The translations under genes were made by a program, and so were the position numbers. DNA of 64,000 nucleotides from positions 1 through 64,000 of the forward strand of contig NZ_JADOTW010000017.1 of assembly GCF_015645095.1 (NCBI RefSeq). The letters run 5' to 3'. This document shows positions 37,560 through 47,563 of this stretch, piece by piece. The notes below the pieces were generated by a model. It was not told the origin of the DNA. It ran no database searches and saw only the letters and a program-made list of their open reading frames with translations. The stretch is from Halomonas sp. 328. Its GTDB lineage: Bacteria; Pseudomonadota; Gammaproteobacteria; Pseudomonadales; Halomonadaceae. Numbering within the stretch: position 1 is the first letter of the stretch; every line of letters begins with the position of its first letter.

Positions 37560-38527
37560 TGCAGGCATGGCCATGGAAGCGGCTCGGTCAGGGCATGTTG
37601 CTGGGCCTCTCCCTGGGTTGGGGGAGCCTGGCCCAGGCCGATGAGCCCGGTTTCGACTGTCGGGTACTGGATGCCACGCCGGTCCCGGACACGCCGGCGG
37701 CCTGGTTCGAGCGCAGCCTCTGGGCCAATCACTGTTACCTCTTCGAGGCGCGGGCGGTGCGTATCAGCGGCGAGGGGGTGCGCGCCCTGGCGCTGAGCCA
37801 TCAGGTCGAGGATGGCCTGCAACGGGAGGTGGCCCACTACCTGGACGGGCCACCCCAGACCTATGAGCGCCTGGGGCGCATCGGCCGTGGCGGCTGGGCC
37901 GAGCCCGGCAGCGAGGTCCCCGCCTCGCCGGATGCCATCATGGCCCATCTCGATAATTTCTACCGCCTGCGCCTGGCCGGCGACGAGCGGGTGGCCGGTC
38001 GCGATGCCCAGCGCCTGGATATCGAGCCCCTGGATGCCATGCGCTATGGGCAGCGCCTGTGGCTCGATCGCGACACCGGCCTGCCCCTCAAGCAGGAACT
38101 CCTCGACGTGGAGGGGCGGGTCCTGGAGACCTTCCAATTGACCGAGCTCGAACGGCCCCGCCTCTATGATGGCCGGGTGCGTCTCGACGCCTTGCGTGAA
38201 GCCCCCCCCGAGACCTGGCGCCCCGGCTGGTTGCCACCGGGCTATGTGGCTCAGCCGGTGGTCACCACCAGCAGCCTGCATGGCGAGCGGGTGGGGCACC
38301 GGGTCTATAGCGATGGCCTCTCCAGCCTGAGCCTCTTCGTCGAACCCTTGACCGATGAGCACCCGCGCCTGGCCCCCGGGCTGCATCGCCTCGGGATCTC
38401 CTATGCGGCGGTTCATCACCGCGAACTGGGGGGACGCCCCATGCAGATCGTGGCCCTGGGCGAGGTGCCGCCCCGGGTGCTGTTGCAGGTGGTGGAGCGC
38501 CTGCGATGGCAGAGCGAGGAGCCGTGA
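37559..38527 (+). CDS. mucB: Periplasmic regulator MucB/RseB
   Basis: Periplasmic lipid-sensing protein that shields MucA from proteolysis. The 322-residue protein has a signal peptide (hydrophobic stretch about 12-25, cut near AQA), then the two-domain RseB fold with PGWLPPGY linking N- and C-terminal domains. It is translationally coupled to mucA by a 1-bp overlap and to rseC. Confidence 0.92.
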   Translation: MQAWPWKRLGQGMLLGLSLGWGSLAQADEPGFDCRVLDATPVPDTPAAWFERSLWANHCYLFEARAVRISGEGVRALALSHQVEDGLQREVAHYLDGPPQTYERLGRIGRGGWAEPGSEVPASPDAIMAHLDNFYRLRLAGDERVAGRDAQRLDIEPLDAMRYGQRLWLDRDTGLPLKQELLDVEGRVLETFQLTELERPRLYDGRVRLDALREAPPETWRPGWLPPGYVAQPVVTTSSLHGERVGHRVYSDGLSSLSLFVEPLTDEHPRLAPGLHRLGISYAAVHHRELGGRPMQIVALGEVPPRVLLQVVERLRWQSEEP

Positions 38528-38528
38528 G

Positions 38529-38975
38529 ATGGACGCCGCGTCTCGGTTACTGATCGCCGAGGGGCAGGTGGTGGCCCCCTTCGAAGGGGGCGCCTGGGTC
38601 GAGTTCACTCCCCTGGCGGGCTGCCGGGGCTGTGCCGCCAGCCAGGGGTGTGGCACCGGTCTCTGGGCCCGCTGGCGGGGTAGTCGCCCCCGGCGCCTGG
38701 CCATCGATAGCGACCGGCCCCTCGCTCCCGGGGAGCGGGTACGGGTGGCCCTGCCGGCCCGAGGCCTGGTGCAGGGGGCTCTCGTGCTCTATGGCTTGCC
38801 GCTGGTCGCTGCCCTGGGGGGCGGCGCCTGGGGCGAGGCGCGCTTCGGTGCCGACAGTCCCGTGGTGATCCTGGCCCTGGGGGCCGGGCTGGCCCTGGGG
38901 GCTGGCCTGACTCGCCTGGTGGCCCGCTACCATGGTGCCCGCTACCGACCCCGGCTGCATGAGCCGCCCGGCTAG
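38529..38975 (+). CDS. rseC: RseC/MucC family membrane protein
   Basis: A 148-residue membrane protein with an N-terminal Cys cluster (CRGCAASQGCG) and two membrane segments (about residues 82-98 and 107-125). RseC proteins modulate the sigma-E response and some are linked to redox proteins. It starts one base after the mucB stop. Confidence 0.88.
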   Translation: MDAASRLLIAEGQVVAPFEGGAWVEFTPLAGCRGCAASQGCGTGLWARWRGSRPRRLAIDSDRPLAPGERVRVALPARGLVQGALVLYGLPLVAALGGGAWGEARFGADSPVVILALGAGLALGAGLTRLVARYHGARYRPRLHEPPG

Positions 38976-39034
38976 GCGTTTTCCCTTGGTGTTGGTCGTG
39001 GTTTCTCTCGTCTCGATTATCGCAGGAGCCTTTC

Positions 39035-40450
39035 ATGCAACCCATTCGCCATCTCGTCTCCGCTTGGCTACTGATACTGGTCACCCTGTTGGCCTGGTCT
39101 TCGGCCCAGGCCCGTGAGTTACCCGATTTCACCACCCTGGTGGCGGAGGCCGCCCCCGGAGTGGTGAACATCTCCACGACCCGGGTGGTGCCCTCCCGGC
39201 AGCAACAGTTCTACGGGCCCGGCGAGGAGCTGCCGGAGATCTTCCGGCGCTTCTTCGGTGACCAGTTCCCGATGCCCCCCGGGGGCTCCGGGCGCGAGCG
39301 GGGCCAGGAGCGCCACTCCCTGGGCTCCGGCTTTATCATCGATGCCGACGGCTACATCCTGACCAATGCCCATGTGGTGGAGGGCGCCGACGAGATCCTG
39401 GTGCGCCTCAATGACCGTCGCGAGCTTCCGGCCGAGGTGGTGGGAGCCGATCCCCAGACCGATGTGGCCCTGCTCAAGGTGGCGGCCGAGGGGCTGCCGA
39501 CCCTGGCCCTCGGCGATTCCGATGCCTTGCAGGTGGGCGAGTGGGTGGCCGCCATCGGCTCGCCCTTCGGCTTCGATCACTCGGTGACCGCGGGTATCGT
39601 CAGCGCCATCAACCGCACCCTGCCGCGGGATGCCTATGTGCCCTTTATCCAGACCGACGTGGCCATCAACCCGGGCAACTCCGGGGGCCCCCTGTTCAAC
39701 CTGGATGGTGAAGTGGTGGGCATCAACTCCCAGATCTTTACCCGCAGCGGCGGCTTCATGGGGCTCTCCTTCGCCATTCCCATCAATGTGGCGATGAATA
39801 TCGCCGACCAGCTGCGTGCCGATGGTCGCGTCAGTCGCGGTTGGCTGGGCGTGGTGATCCAGCCGGTCTCCCGTGACCTGGCCGAGTCCTTCGGCCTCGA
39901 CTCGCCGCGGGGCGCCCTGATCGCCGATCTCGACCCCGAAGGGCCGGCACGCCGCGACGGCGTCCAGGCCGGGGACGTGATCGTCGCCGTGGATGGCGAG
40001 GAGGTGGAGCGTTCCAGCCACCTGCCGCGGCTGATCGGCCGGGTCAGCCCGGGCAACGAGGTGGCGCTGACGGTGATGCGCGATGGTGCCGAGCAGGAAC
40101 TGACGGTGACCGTGGGCGCCTGGCCGGATGCCGAGTTGGCCAGCGCCGCCGGCAAGGAAGAAGGCGCCGGACGGCTGGGCCTGGTGGTCGGTGAGGTCGG
40201 CGCCGCCGAGCGCGAGCGCCTGGGCATCGAGGCCGGCGTCCGGGTGCGCCAGGTCGATCCCGATGGCGCCGCCTACGAAGCGGGCATTCGCGGTGGCGAT
40301 ATCATCGTCTCGGTGGATCACCGCCCCATTGCCTCCGCGGATGACCTGGTCGCCGCGGTGGCGGATCAGGAGGGCGGTCGCGCGGTGCCGGTGCGCCTCT
40401 ATCGAGACGGGCGCTCCCTCTATGTGGCGCTGCGCCTCGAGCGGCGCTGA
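39035..40450 (+). CDS. mucD: Periplasmic serine protease MucD/DegP
   Basis: HtrA-family protease/chaperone of the periplasm. The 471-residue protein has a signal peptide cut after AQA (about residue 27), the triad His113 (TNAHVV), Asp143 (TDVALL) and Ser216 (GNSGGPL), and two PDZ domains. In Pseudomonas MucD dampens the AlgU response by removing misfolded proteins. It ends the muc operon. Confidence 0.95.
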   Translation: MQPIRHLVSAWLLILVTLLAWSSAQARELPDFTTLVAEAAPGVVNISTTRVVPSRQQQFYGPGEELPEIFRRFFGDQFPMPPGGSGRERGQERHSLGSGFIIDADGYILTNAHVVEGADEILVRLNDRRELPAEVVGADPQTDVALLKVAAEGLPTLALGDSDALQVGEWVAAIGSPFGFDHSVTAGIVSAINRTLPRDAYVPFIQTDVAINPGNSGGPLFNLDGEVVGINSQIFTRSGGFMGLSFAIPINVAMNIADQLRADGRVSRGWLGVVIQPVSRDLAESFGLDSPRGALIADLDPEGPARRDGVQAGDVIVAVDGEEVERSSHLPRLIGRVSPGNEVALTVMRDGAEQELTVTVGAWPDAELASAAGKEEGAGRLGLVVGEVGAAERERLGIEAGVRVRQVDPDGAAYEAGIRGGDIIVSVDHRPIASADDLVAAVADQEGGRAVPVRLYRDGRSLYVALRLERR

Positions 40451-40466
40451 GTCGCTCCTGGTGAGT

Positions 40467-40492
40467 CATCGGGGCCCCACGGGGCCCCGATG
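40467..40492 (+). terminator. Hairpin after mucD
   Basis: A 12-bp stem (CATCGGGGCCCC and complement) with a very short AC spacer lies 17 bases after the mucD stop. No T-tract follows. A TACAAT -10-like element at 40531-40536 may start lepA transcription. Confidence 0.6.
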
Positions 40493-40621
40493 CGTCTCGG
40501 GCCTCGCTGTCCAAGCCGCGGCCATGCCGGTACAATGCGCGCATCGCTTTCGGCGCGATCCCCCGGACAGGTGGCATGGTCGTCACGGACAGGAGCGCCC
40601 ACACGAATCGGATCCGAGTGC

Positions 40622-42439
40622 ATGAGCAGCCAAGACACCCGTAAAGAACTCAGTCATATACGCAACTTCTCCATCATCGCCCACATCGATCATGGCAAGT
40701 CCACCCTGTCGGATCGGATCATCCAGCTGTGTGGCGGCCTGAGTGATCGGGAGCTCAAGGAGCAGGTCCTCGACTCCATGGACATCGAGCGGGAGCGGGG
40801 CATCACCATCAAGGCCCAGTCGGTGACCCTCGACTACCAGGCCGAGGACGGCAACACCTACCAGCTCAACTTCATCGATACCCCCGGGCACGTGGACTTC
40901 TCCTACGAGGTGTCCCGCTCGCTCTACGCCTGCGAGGGGGCCCTGCTGGTGGTGGACGCCGCCCAGGGCGTCGAGGCCCAGTCGGTGGCCAACTGCTATA
41001 CCGCCGTGGAGCAGGGCCTCGAGGTGCTGCCGGTACTCAACAAGATGGACCTGCCCCAGGCCGACCCGGACAAGGTCTCCCAGGAGATCGAGGAGATCAT
41101 CGGCATCGATGCCACCGACGCCTGCCAGGTCTCCGCCAAGAGCGGCCTCGGCATGGAGGCGCTGCTGGAGCGCCTGGTGCGCGATATCCCGCCGCCCAAG
41201 GGGAATCCCGATGGCCAGCTGCAGGCGCTGATCATCGACTCCTGGTTCGATAACTACCTGGGGGTGGTGTCCCTGGTGCGGATCTTCGACGGTACCCTCA
41301 AGAAGGGCGAGAAGATCCGCATCAAGTCCACCGGCCGCGACTGGCAGGCCAACGAGGTGGGCATCTTCACGCCGCTGCGCAAGGAGACCAATGTGCTGCG
41401 GGCCGGCGAGGTGGGCTTTATCGTCGCCGGCATCAAGGACATCCACGGGGCCCCGGTGGGGGATACCATCACCCACGCCAAGACCCCGGACGTGGAGCGC
41501 CTGCCCGGCTTCCAGAAGGTCAAGCCCCAGGTCTATGCGGGGATGTTCCCGGTCAGCGCCGACGACTACGAGGACTTCCGCGACGCCCTGGAGAAGCTGG
41601 CGCTCAACGATGCCTCCCTCGAGTACGAGCCGGAGAACTCCGATGCCCTGGGCTTCGGCTTCCGGGTCGGCTTCCTCGGCACCCTGCACATGGAGATCAT
41701 CCAGGAGCGTCTCGAGCGCGAGTATGATCTCGACCTGCTCACCACCGCGCCCACCGTGGTCTATGAACTGGCCATGAAGAATGGCGAGGTGCGCTACGTC
41801 TCCAACCCCTCCAAGCTGCCGGACATGGCCGACGTGGAGGAGATGCGCGAGCCCATCGTCCGGGCCAGCATCCTGGTGCCCCAGGAGTTCGTCGGCAACG
41901 TCATCGCCGAGTGCGAGAATCGCCGCGGCACCCAGAAGGACATGCAGTTCCTCGGCAGCCAGATCCAGCTGATCTACGAGCTGCCCATGTCCGAGGTGGT
42001 GATGGACTTCTTCGATCGCCTGAAGTCGATCTCCAAGGGCTATGCCTCCCTGGACTACAACTTCGAGCGCTTCGAGGCCGCCAAGCTGGTGCGCCTGGAT
42101 GTGCTGATCAACGGCGACCGGGTGGATGCCCTGGCGGTGATCATCCACCGGGATCATGCCCACTCCCGGGGGCGCATCCTGGTCGAGAAGATGAAGGAAC
42201 TGATCCCGCGGCAGATGTTCGACGTGGCGATCCAGGCCGCCATCGGCGGCCAGGTGGTGGCCCGCTCCACCGTCAAGGCGCTGCGCAAGAACGTCACCGC
42301 CAAGTGTTACGGTGGCGACGTATCCCGCAAGAAGAAGCTGCTCGAGAAGCAGAAGGCGGGCAAGAAGCGCATGAAGCAGGTGGGCCGGGTGGAGATTCCC
42401 CAGGATGCCTTCCTGGCGGTACTCAAGGTCAATGACTAG
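40622..42439 (+). CDS. lepA: Translation elongation factor 4
   Basis: Ribosome-associated GTPase. The 605-residue protein has G1 [10 protein letters not shown]2 [25 protein letters not shown] and a C-terminal LepA-specific domain ending VLKVND. The ATG at 40622 gives [20 protein letters not shown]. It is followed after 10 bp by lepB, the usual pair. Confidence 0.97.
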   Translation: MSSQDTRKELSHIRNFSIIAHIDHGKSTLSDRIIQLCGGLSDRELKEQVLDSMDIERERGITIKAQSVTLDYQAEDGNTYQLNFIDTPGHVDFSYEVSRSLYACEGALLVVDAAQGVEAQSVANCYTAVEQGLEVLPVLNKMDLPQADPDKVSQEIEEIIGIDATDACQVSAKSGLGMEALLERLVRDIPPPKGNPDGQLQALIIDSWFDNYLGVVSLVRIFDGTLKKGEKIRIKSTGRDWQANEVGIFTPLRKETNVLRAGEVGFIVAGIKDIHGAPVGDTITHAKTPDVERLPGFQKVKPQVYAGMFPVSADDYEDFRDALEKLALNDASLEYEPENSDALGFGFRVGFLGTLHMEIIQERLEREYDLDLLTTAPTVVYELAMKNGEVRYVSNPSKLPDMADVEEMREPIVRASILVPQEFVGNVIAECENRRGTQKDMQFLGSQIQLIYELPMSEVVMDFFDRLKSISKGYASLDYNFERFEAAKLVRLDVLINGDRVDALAVIIHRDHAHSRGRILVEKMKELIPRQMFDVAIQAAIGGQVVARSTVKALRKNVTAKCYGGDVSRKKKLLEKQKAGKKRMKQVGRVEIPQDAFLAVLKVND

Positions 42440-42449
42440 GAAACATTGA

Positions 42450-43253
42450 ATGGACTTTTCGCTGTTGCTGGTGGTGGCCGTGGCCGTCACCGGCCTGATC
42501 TGGCTGGCCGATCGGCTGTGGTGGCGGCGTGGCCGCCTGGCGCGTCTGAGCGCGGTGGAGGCCGAGGCCCAGGAGCCCCTGGCGGGCGAGGCCCGCGAGC
42601 GGTTGCTCAAGGAGCCCTGGCCCGTCGACTATGCGCGCTCCTTCTTCCCGGTGCTGCTGGTGGTGCTGGTGGTGCGCAGCTTCCTGGTGGAGCCCTTCCA
42701 GATCCCCTCCGGTTCCATGCGGCCGACCCTGGAGGTGGGCGACTTCATCCTGGTCAACAAGTACGCCTATGGCCTGCGGCTGCCGGTGACTCACACGCGT
42801 ATCGTCGAGCTGGGCGAGCCGCAGCGGGGCGATGTGATGGTGTTCCGTTTCCCCAGTGAGCCCTCGGTGAATTTCATCAAGCGGGTGGTGGGGCTGCCCG
42901 GCGATCGCGTGCGCTATGAGGGCAAGCAGCTCTACATCAACGGCGAGGCGGTGCCCAAGACGCTGCTGGAGGAGGGGCCGGCCACGGCGCCCCGGGAGCT
43001 GCTCCTCGAAGAGCGCTTAGGCGAACGCGGTCACCTTATCTACAATAATCCTCAGGACCCTGGCCCGCAGGTGCGGGAAGTGGTGGTGCCCGAGGGGCAC
43101 TACTTCACCATCGGCGACAATCGGGATCACTCCAACGACAGTCGCTACTGGGGTTTCGTGCCGGAAGCGAATATCGTCGGCCGTGCCTTCGCGGTATGGA
43201 TGCACTGGGACGGCGGCCTGCCCAGCTTTACCAGCGTGCGGCGGATTCAGTAA
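42450..43253 (+). CDS. lepB: Signal peptidase I
   Basis: Inner-membrane serine protease that removes signal peptides from secreted proteins. The 267-residue protein has two N-terminal membrane segments (about 3-20 and 62-80), catalytic Ser89 in [10 protein letters not shown] and Lys144 in [11 protein letters not shown]. The [14 protein letters not shown] box is present. Confidence 0.96.
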   Translation: MDFSLLLVVAVAVTGLIWLADRLWWRRGRLARLSAVEAEAQEPLAGEARERLLKEPWPVDYARSFFPVLLVVLVVRSFLVEPFQIPSGSMRPTLEVGDFILVNKYAYGLRLPVTHTRIVELGEPQRGDVMVFRFPSEPSVNFIKRVVGLPGDRVRYEGKQLYINGEAVPKTLLEEGPATAPRELLLEERLGERGHLIYNNPQDPGPQVREVVVPEGHYFTIGDNRDHSNDSRYWGFVPEANIVGRAFAVWMHWDGGLPSFTSVRRIQ

Positions 43254-43270
43254 TCAGGGGGGGAGCCCCC

Positions 43271-43299
43271 GATGGTTCGCGGCCCGACCGCGAGCCATC
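43271..43299 (+). promoter_or_regulatory. Hairpin in the rnc leader
   Basis: GATGGTTCGCGG (43271-43282) pairs with CCGCGAGCCATC (43288-43299) across a 5-nt loop, with one G-U pair, and ends 25 nt before the rnc GTG. In E. coli RNase III cuts a stem in its own leader. Here the stem is shorter, so the role is inferred. Confidence 0.4.
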
Positions 43300-43324
43300 C
43301 GACAAGCAACAGAGCAGGAGTTTC

Positions 43325-44014
43325 GTGAGCAACCCCCTGAAGGATTTCAGCCGTCGCATCGGCCACTCGTTCGGCGATATCGCCCTGCTGGAACTGGCCA
43401 TGACCCATCGCAGTTACGGCGGCAAGAACAACGAGCGGCTCGAGTTTCTCGGCGACTCCATCGTCAACTTCGTGATCGCCGAGGCGCTCTTCCGGCGCTT
43501 CCCCGAGGCCCGCGAGGGCCAGCTGTCGCGGCTGCGGGCGCGACTGGTCAAGGGCCAGACCCTGGCCGAGCTGGCCCGGGAGTTCGAGCTGGGCCAGTGC
43601 CTGCGGCTCGGCTCCGGCGAGATGAAGAGCGGCGGACACCGCCGCGACTCCATCCTCGCCGATGCCGTGGAAGCGGTGATCGGCGCCATCTTCCTGGATG
43701 CCGGCATGGACGTGGCCAAGGCCCGGGTGCTGGCCTGGTACGGGACCCGCCTGGAGGCCATCGACCTGCAGGATACCCAGAAGGACCCCAAGACTCGCCT
43801 GCAGGAGTTCCTGCAGTCCCGCCAGTCGCCGCTGCCCCGCTACGAGGTGCTGTCGGTGGAGGGCGAGGCCCATGCCCAGACCTTCACCATCGAATGCCAG
43901 GTGGAGATGCTGGATGTCCCCACCGTGGGCGTCGGTTCCAGCCGTCGCTTTGCCGAGCAGCAGGCCGCCGAGCAGGCCCTGGCCCAACTCGAACCCAAGG
44001 GAGCCCGGTCATGA
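43325..44014 (+). CDS. rnc: Ribonuclease III
   Basis: Double-strand RNA endonuclease for rRNA maturation and mRNA control. The 229-residue protein has the signature [10 protein letters not shown] with metal-binding Glu40 and Asp44, and [15 protein letters not shown] double-strand RNA-binding domain occupies the last 70 residues. GTG at 43325 follows AGGAG. Its TGA overlaps the era ATG. Confidence 0.96.
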   Translation: MSNPLKDFSRRIGHSFGDIALLELAMTHRSYGGKNNERLEFLGDSIVNFVIAEALFRRFPEAREGQLSRLRARLVKGQTLAELAREFELGQCLRLGSGEMKSGGHRRDSILADAVEAVIGAIFLDAGMDVAKARVLAWYGTRLEAIDLQDTQKDPKTRLQEFLQSRQSPLPRYEVLSVEGEAHAQTFTIECQVEMLDVPTVGVGSSRRFAEQQAAEQALAQLEPKGARS

Positions 44015-44910
44015 CCCAGACCTGTGGATTCGTGGCCATCGTCGGTCGCCCCAATGTGGGCAAGTCGACGCTGATGAACCGTATCCTCGGCCAGAAGGTG
44101 TCGATCACCTCCCGGCGACCCCAGACCACCCGCCATCAGGTGATGGGCATCAAGACCGAGGGGGAGGCGCAGTTCATCTACGTGGACACCCCGGGGATGC
44201 ATATCATGGCGAAGGATCGCAACAAGGCGATCAATCGCTTCATGAACCAGGCCGCCACCCAGGCGCTGCGGGACGTGGACTGCGTGGTCTTTATCATCGA
44301 TCGCACCCGCTGGAGCGACGAGGACCAGGTGGTATTGGACAAGCTGGCCCAGGTCAAGGCGCCGGTGATCCTGGCGGTCAACAAGGTGGATTGGCTGGAG
44401 GACAAGGCCAGCCTGCTACCCTGGCTGGCCAAGGTGGGCGCCAAGCGCGATTTCGCCGCCATCCTGCCGATCTCCGCCAAGCACGGCACCAATGTGCCGG
44501 AGCTGGAGGCGGAGGTGGCCAAGCACCTGCCGGAGAGCATCCACTTCTATCCGGAAGACCAGATCACCGACAAGAGCCAGCGCTTTCTGGCCGCGGAGCT
44601 GGTGCGCGAGAAGATCATGCGTCAGCTGGGCGACGAGTTGCCCTACCAGATGACGGTGGAGATCGAGGAGTTCCGCGACACCGGCAAGGTGATCCATATC
44701 AGTGCCCTGATCCTGGTGGAGCGCCCCGGGCAGAAGAAGATCCTGATCGGCGACAAGGGCGAGCGCATCAAGCAGATCGGTCGCGAGGCGCGTCTGGAGA
44801 TGGAGCGGGCCTTCGGTGCCAAGATCATGCTCAATCTCTGGGTCAAGGTGAAGCGCGGCTGGTCCGACGATAGCCGGGCGCTCAAGAGCCTGGGCTACGA
44901 TCTGGACTAA
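44011..44910 (+). CDS. era: GTPase Era
   Basis: Ribosome-assembly GTPase that binds 16S rRNA 3' end. The 299-residue protein has G1 [21 protein letters not shown] and a C-terminal KH domain ([13 protein letters not shown]). Its start overlaps the rnc stop (ATGA). Confidence 0.97.
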   Translation: MTQTCGFVAIVGRPNVGKSTLMNRILGQKVSITSRRPQTTRHQVMGIKTEGEAQFIYVDTPGMHIMAKDRNKAINRFMNQAATQALRDVDCVVFIIDRTRWSDEDQVVLDKLAQVKAPVILAVNKVDWLEDKASLLPWLAKVGAKRDFAAILPISAKHGTNVPELEAEVAKHLPESIHFYPEDQITDKSQRFLAAELVREKIMRQLGDELPYQMTVEIEEFRDTGKVIHISALILVERPGQKKILIGDKGERIKQIGREARLEMERAFGAKIMLNLWVKVKRGWSDDSRALKSLGYDLD

Positions 44911-44952
44911 GCCCCAGCGACAAGAGGCGAGGACCCCCGAAAGCCACAAGGG

Positions 44953-45000
44953 GCGACAAGGCCCCTTGCCCATAGGGCTGGATGCAGGCTGCCTTGTCGC
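44953..45000 (+). promoter_or_regulatory. Inverted repeat between era and recO
   Basis: GCGACAAGGC (44953-44962) and its complement (44991-45000) form a 10-bp stem with a 28-nt loop, just before the recO ribosome site. It may be a weak terminator or attenuator. Confidence 0.4.
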
Positions 45001-45023
45001 TTGCTGCTACCGAAGGATCGTCC

Positions 45024-45728
45024 ATGCAGCCACAACCCGCCTTTCTGCTGCATAAGCGCCCCTACCGGGAGACCAGTGCCCTGGTGGAGCTGATCACCCT
45101 GGACCACGGTCGGGTACGCGCCGTGGCGCGGGGCGTGCAGCGTCCCGGCAGCCGCAGCCGTGGGCGCTTGCAGCCCTTTACGCCCCTGCACCTGACCTGG
45201 AGCGGTCACGCCGAGCTCAAGCGCCTGGGACTGATGGAGAGCCGTGGTGCGGCGGCGCTGCTGGCCGGCGAGGCCCTGTTGTGCGGTTTCTATGCCAACG
45301 AGCTGCTGACCCGCGCCCTGCCGGTGGAGTTGCCGGTGGCCGAGGTGTTCGCCTTCTATGGGGCGCTGCTCGAGGCGTTGCCCTATCCGGAGCGTCGCGC
45401 TCCGGCGCTGCGGCGCCTGGAGCTGAGCCTGCTGGAGGCCCTGGATGCGGCGCCGATCTATGTCGACGAGCGGGGCGCCGAGCTGGACCCCCAGGGGCGT
45501 TACGGCTATCGGGCCGAGGCGCGTCACTTCGTGCGCCTCGGAGAAGGGGGCCTGGATGGGCGTACCCTGCGCCTGCTGGCCCAGGGTGACTGGAGCGAAC
45601 CGGGGCTGGCGGGGCCCGCCAAGGGGCTGGCTCGGGCGGCCCTGGCCCCCCTGCTGGGCAGCCGCCCGTTGCGCTCCCGGGAACTGATGCAGCGCCTCGC
45701 CGCGACACGGGCTGCGCCCGGAGCTTGA
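45024..45728 (+). CDS. recO: DNA repair protein RecO
   Basis: Helps RecF/RecR load RecA at gaps. The 234-residue protein has an N-terminal OB fold (QPAFLLHKRPYRETSALVE) and an alpha-helical C-terminus. The ATG at 45024 follows AAGGA; an upstream ATG at 44982 would add 14 non-conserved residues. In Pseudomonas pdxJ follows recO; here a convergent ptsO does. Confidence 0.92.
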   Translation: MQPQPAFLLHKRPYRETSALVELITLDHGRVRAVARGVQRPGSRSRGRLQPFTPLHLTWSGHAELKRLGLMESRGAAALLAGEALLCGFYANELLTRALPVELPVAEVFAFYGALLEALPYPERRAPALRRLELSLLEALDAAPIYVDERGAELDPQGRYGYRAEARHFVRLGEGGLDGRTLRLLAQGDWSEPGLAGPAKGLARAALAPLLGSRPLRSRELMQRLAATRAAPGA

Positions 45729-45780
45729 CACCACCCGGGCTGCGCCCGGAGCCGTCAGCGTCAGCCTGACGCTGGAAACG

Positions 45781-45813
45781 AATCGCCCCCATGACCTGGC
45801 CATGGGGGCGATT
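45781..45813. terminator. Hairpin between convergent recO and ptsO
   Basis: A 13-bp stem AATCGCCCCCATG with complement, loop ACCTGGC. Its stem and the 3' ATTCAC flank match the hairpin at 5942-5972. Confidence 0.7.
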
Positions 45814-45850
45814 CACCTTGGGTGGCTACCCAGCTTCGGCGCGGCCGGCA

Positions 45851-46120
45851 CTACTCCCCTTCGTCGAAGCGGGCCTCGACCAGGGCCTCCAGGGCCTCGA
45901 GAACCGCCTCGGCGTCATTGCCCTCGGCGCTGATGGTAAGGCGGCTGCCGCAGGGGGCGGCCAGCATCAGCAGGGCCATGATATTGGCGGCGTCGGCGTC
46001 ACGGCCCTGGTGGGAGACCGTGACCCGGGCGTCATGCTCCTGGCAGCACTGCACCAGGCGGGTGGCGGCGCGAGCGTGGAGGCCGCGCTTGTTGATCAGG
46101 GTCAGCTCACGGCTCGGCAT
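45851..46120 (-). CDS. ptsO: Nitrogen-PTS phosphocarrier NPr
   Basis: HPr-like carrier that moves phosphate from enzyme I-Ntr to EIIA-Ntr. The 89-residue protein has the phosphorylated His15 in NKRGLHARAATRL. It overlaps the rapZ 3' end by 14 bp, matching the rpoN-hpf-ptsN-rapZ-ptsO order of Pseudomonas and E. coli. Confidence 0.95.
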   Translation of the reverse strand: MPSRELTLINKRGLHARAATRLVQCCQEHDARVTVSHQGRDADAANIMALLMLAAPCGSRLTISAEGNDAEAVLEALEALVEARFDEGE

Positions 46121-47030
46121 TCCTCGAGCTTCCTTGCAGGGGGCTGGCATCTGGCTCTCCCAGGTCGGTGTGAATGCCCAGTTCCCGATGGCGAAGACGC
46201 AGGCCCGGATAGGTGGCCGCGAAGTGTCGCGCCAGGCGCTCGGCCAGGTAGACCGAGCGGTGCTGGCCACCGGTACAGCCCACCGCCACCGTCACATAGC
46301 TGCGCCGGCTGGCCTGGTAGGCGGGCAGCCAGCGCTCCAGCCACTGCTGGATATCCAGCGCCATGGTTTCGACCTCCGGGTAGCCCTCGAGGAAGCTCAC
46401 CACCGAAGCGTCGCGGCCGGTGGCCTCGCGCAGGCGCGGATCCCAGTAGGGGTTGGGCAGGCAACGGGCATCGAAGACGGTATCGGCATCCAGGGGCACG
46501 CCGCGCTTGAAGCCGAAGGACTCCAGGGTCAGGGTCAGTTGGCCGGCCTGGTGGCCCGCCACCTGTTCGGTGATGCGCGAGCGCAGGTCGTGAAGCGACA
46601 GCCGTGAGGTGTCCACCACCAGGTCGGCCAGGTCGCGGATCTCCCCCAGGGCCTGCTCCTCCCGCTCGATCGCCTCGGCCAGGGTCATCTGGCTGTTGCG
46701 GGTCAGCGGATGGCGGCGCCGGGTATGGGAGTAGCGCTCCAGCAGGATGCGGGCATCGGCGGTCAGGTAGACGATCTGGGGCTGGATGCCGCGATCGCAC
46801 ACCTCATCGAGCAACTGCGGGAAACGCCGCAGGGCGCCGGGCAGGTTGCGGGCATCGATGCTGACCGCGATGGCATCGTAGCGCGCCTCGTCGGCCTGCA
46901 GTTCGTCCACCAGGGAGCCCAGCAGCATGGCCGGCAGATTGTCGATGGCGTAGAAGCCCAGATCTTCCAGGGCCTGGAGGGCGATCGATTTCCCCGACCC
47001 GGAACGGCCGCTGATGATCACCAGTTGCAT
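46107..47030 (-). CDS. rapZ: RNase adapter protein RapZ
   Basis: Walker-type nucleotide-binding protein; in E. coli it guides RNase E to GlmZ RNA. The 307-residue protein has Walker A GRSGSGKS and a C-terminal VGCTGGQHRSVYLAE motif. The role in other bacteria is less certain. It is part of the nitrogen-PTS cluster and overlaps ptsO. Confidence 0.95.
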   Translation of the reverse strand: MQLVIISGRSGSGKSIALQALEDLGFYAIDNLPAMLLGSLVDELQADEARYDAIAVSIDARNLPGALRRFPQLLDEVCDRGIQPQIVYLTADARILLERYSHTRRRHPLTRNSQMTLAEAIEREEQALGEIRDLADLVVDTSRLSLHDLRSRITEQVAGHQAGQLTLTLESFGFKRGVPLDADTVFDARCLPNPYWDPRLREATGRDASVVSFLEGYPEVETMALDIQQWLERWLPAYQASRRSYVTVAVGCTGGQHRSVYLAERLARHFAATYPGLRLRHRELGIHTDLGEPDASPLQGSSRNAEP

Positions 47031-47068
47031 GGCACTCTCCTGGCTGCCTGTGTAGTGGCGCGCGTCCT

Positions 47069-47557
47069 TCAGGGGGCGGCGGGGGGGCCGGCGTCGTCCT
47101 GGCGCTCGATGGCCTCGATCAGGGTGTCGTAGAGCTGGCGCTGACTCTCGCAGCGGCGCAGCCGCTGGCGGGTCTCGGCGTCGTTCATGACCCCGGCGAC
47201 CTGGGCCAGCAGGGCCAGATGAGTGTCATCGGCCTCCTCCGGCACCAGCAGCACGAAGACCAGGTCGACGGGCTCGCCGTCCACGGCGTCGAAGTCCACC
47301 GGCTCGGCCAGTTTCAGGAAACCGGCCAGGGGCGCCTTGCAGTGGGCATTGCGGGCATGGGGGATCGCGACGCCATGGCCGATGCCGGTACTGCCCAGGC
47401 GCTCGCGACCGATCAGTCGGCTGAAGACTTCTTGGCTATCGAGGCTGGGGGTGTTCTGAGCAATAAAGGTGCTGAAGAATTCCAGCACCCGTTTCTTGCT
47501 CCCCCCGGGGACATCGAACAGCGCCCGCTCGGGGGGAAGGATGGATTGCAGAGTCAT
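47069..47557 (-). CDS. ptsN: Nitrogen-PTS EIIA component
   Basis: EIIA-Ntr phospho-acceptor that regulates potassium and nitrogen metabolism. The 162-residue protein has the phosphorylated His67 in AIPHARNAH. It starts 6 bp after hpf ends and lies 38 bp upstream of rapZ. Confidence 0.95.
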   Translation of the reverse strand: MTLQSILPPERALFDVPGGSKKRVLEFFSTFIAQNTPSLDSQEVFSRLIGRERLGSTGIGHGVAIPHARNAHCKAPLAGFLKLAEPVDFDAVDGEPVDLVFVLLVPEEADDTHLALLAQVAGVMNDAETRQRLRRCESQRQLYDTLIEAIERQDDAGPPAAP

Positions 47558-47563
47558 GGAGGG

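Noticed and set aside
44982-45023. Upstream ATG for recO
   Set aside because: It adds 14 unconserved residues and overlaps an inverted repeat; ATG 45024 has AAGGA and the family N-terminus.
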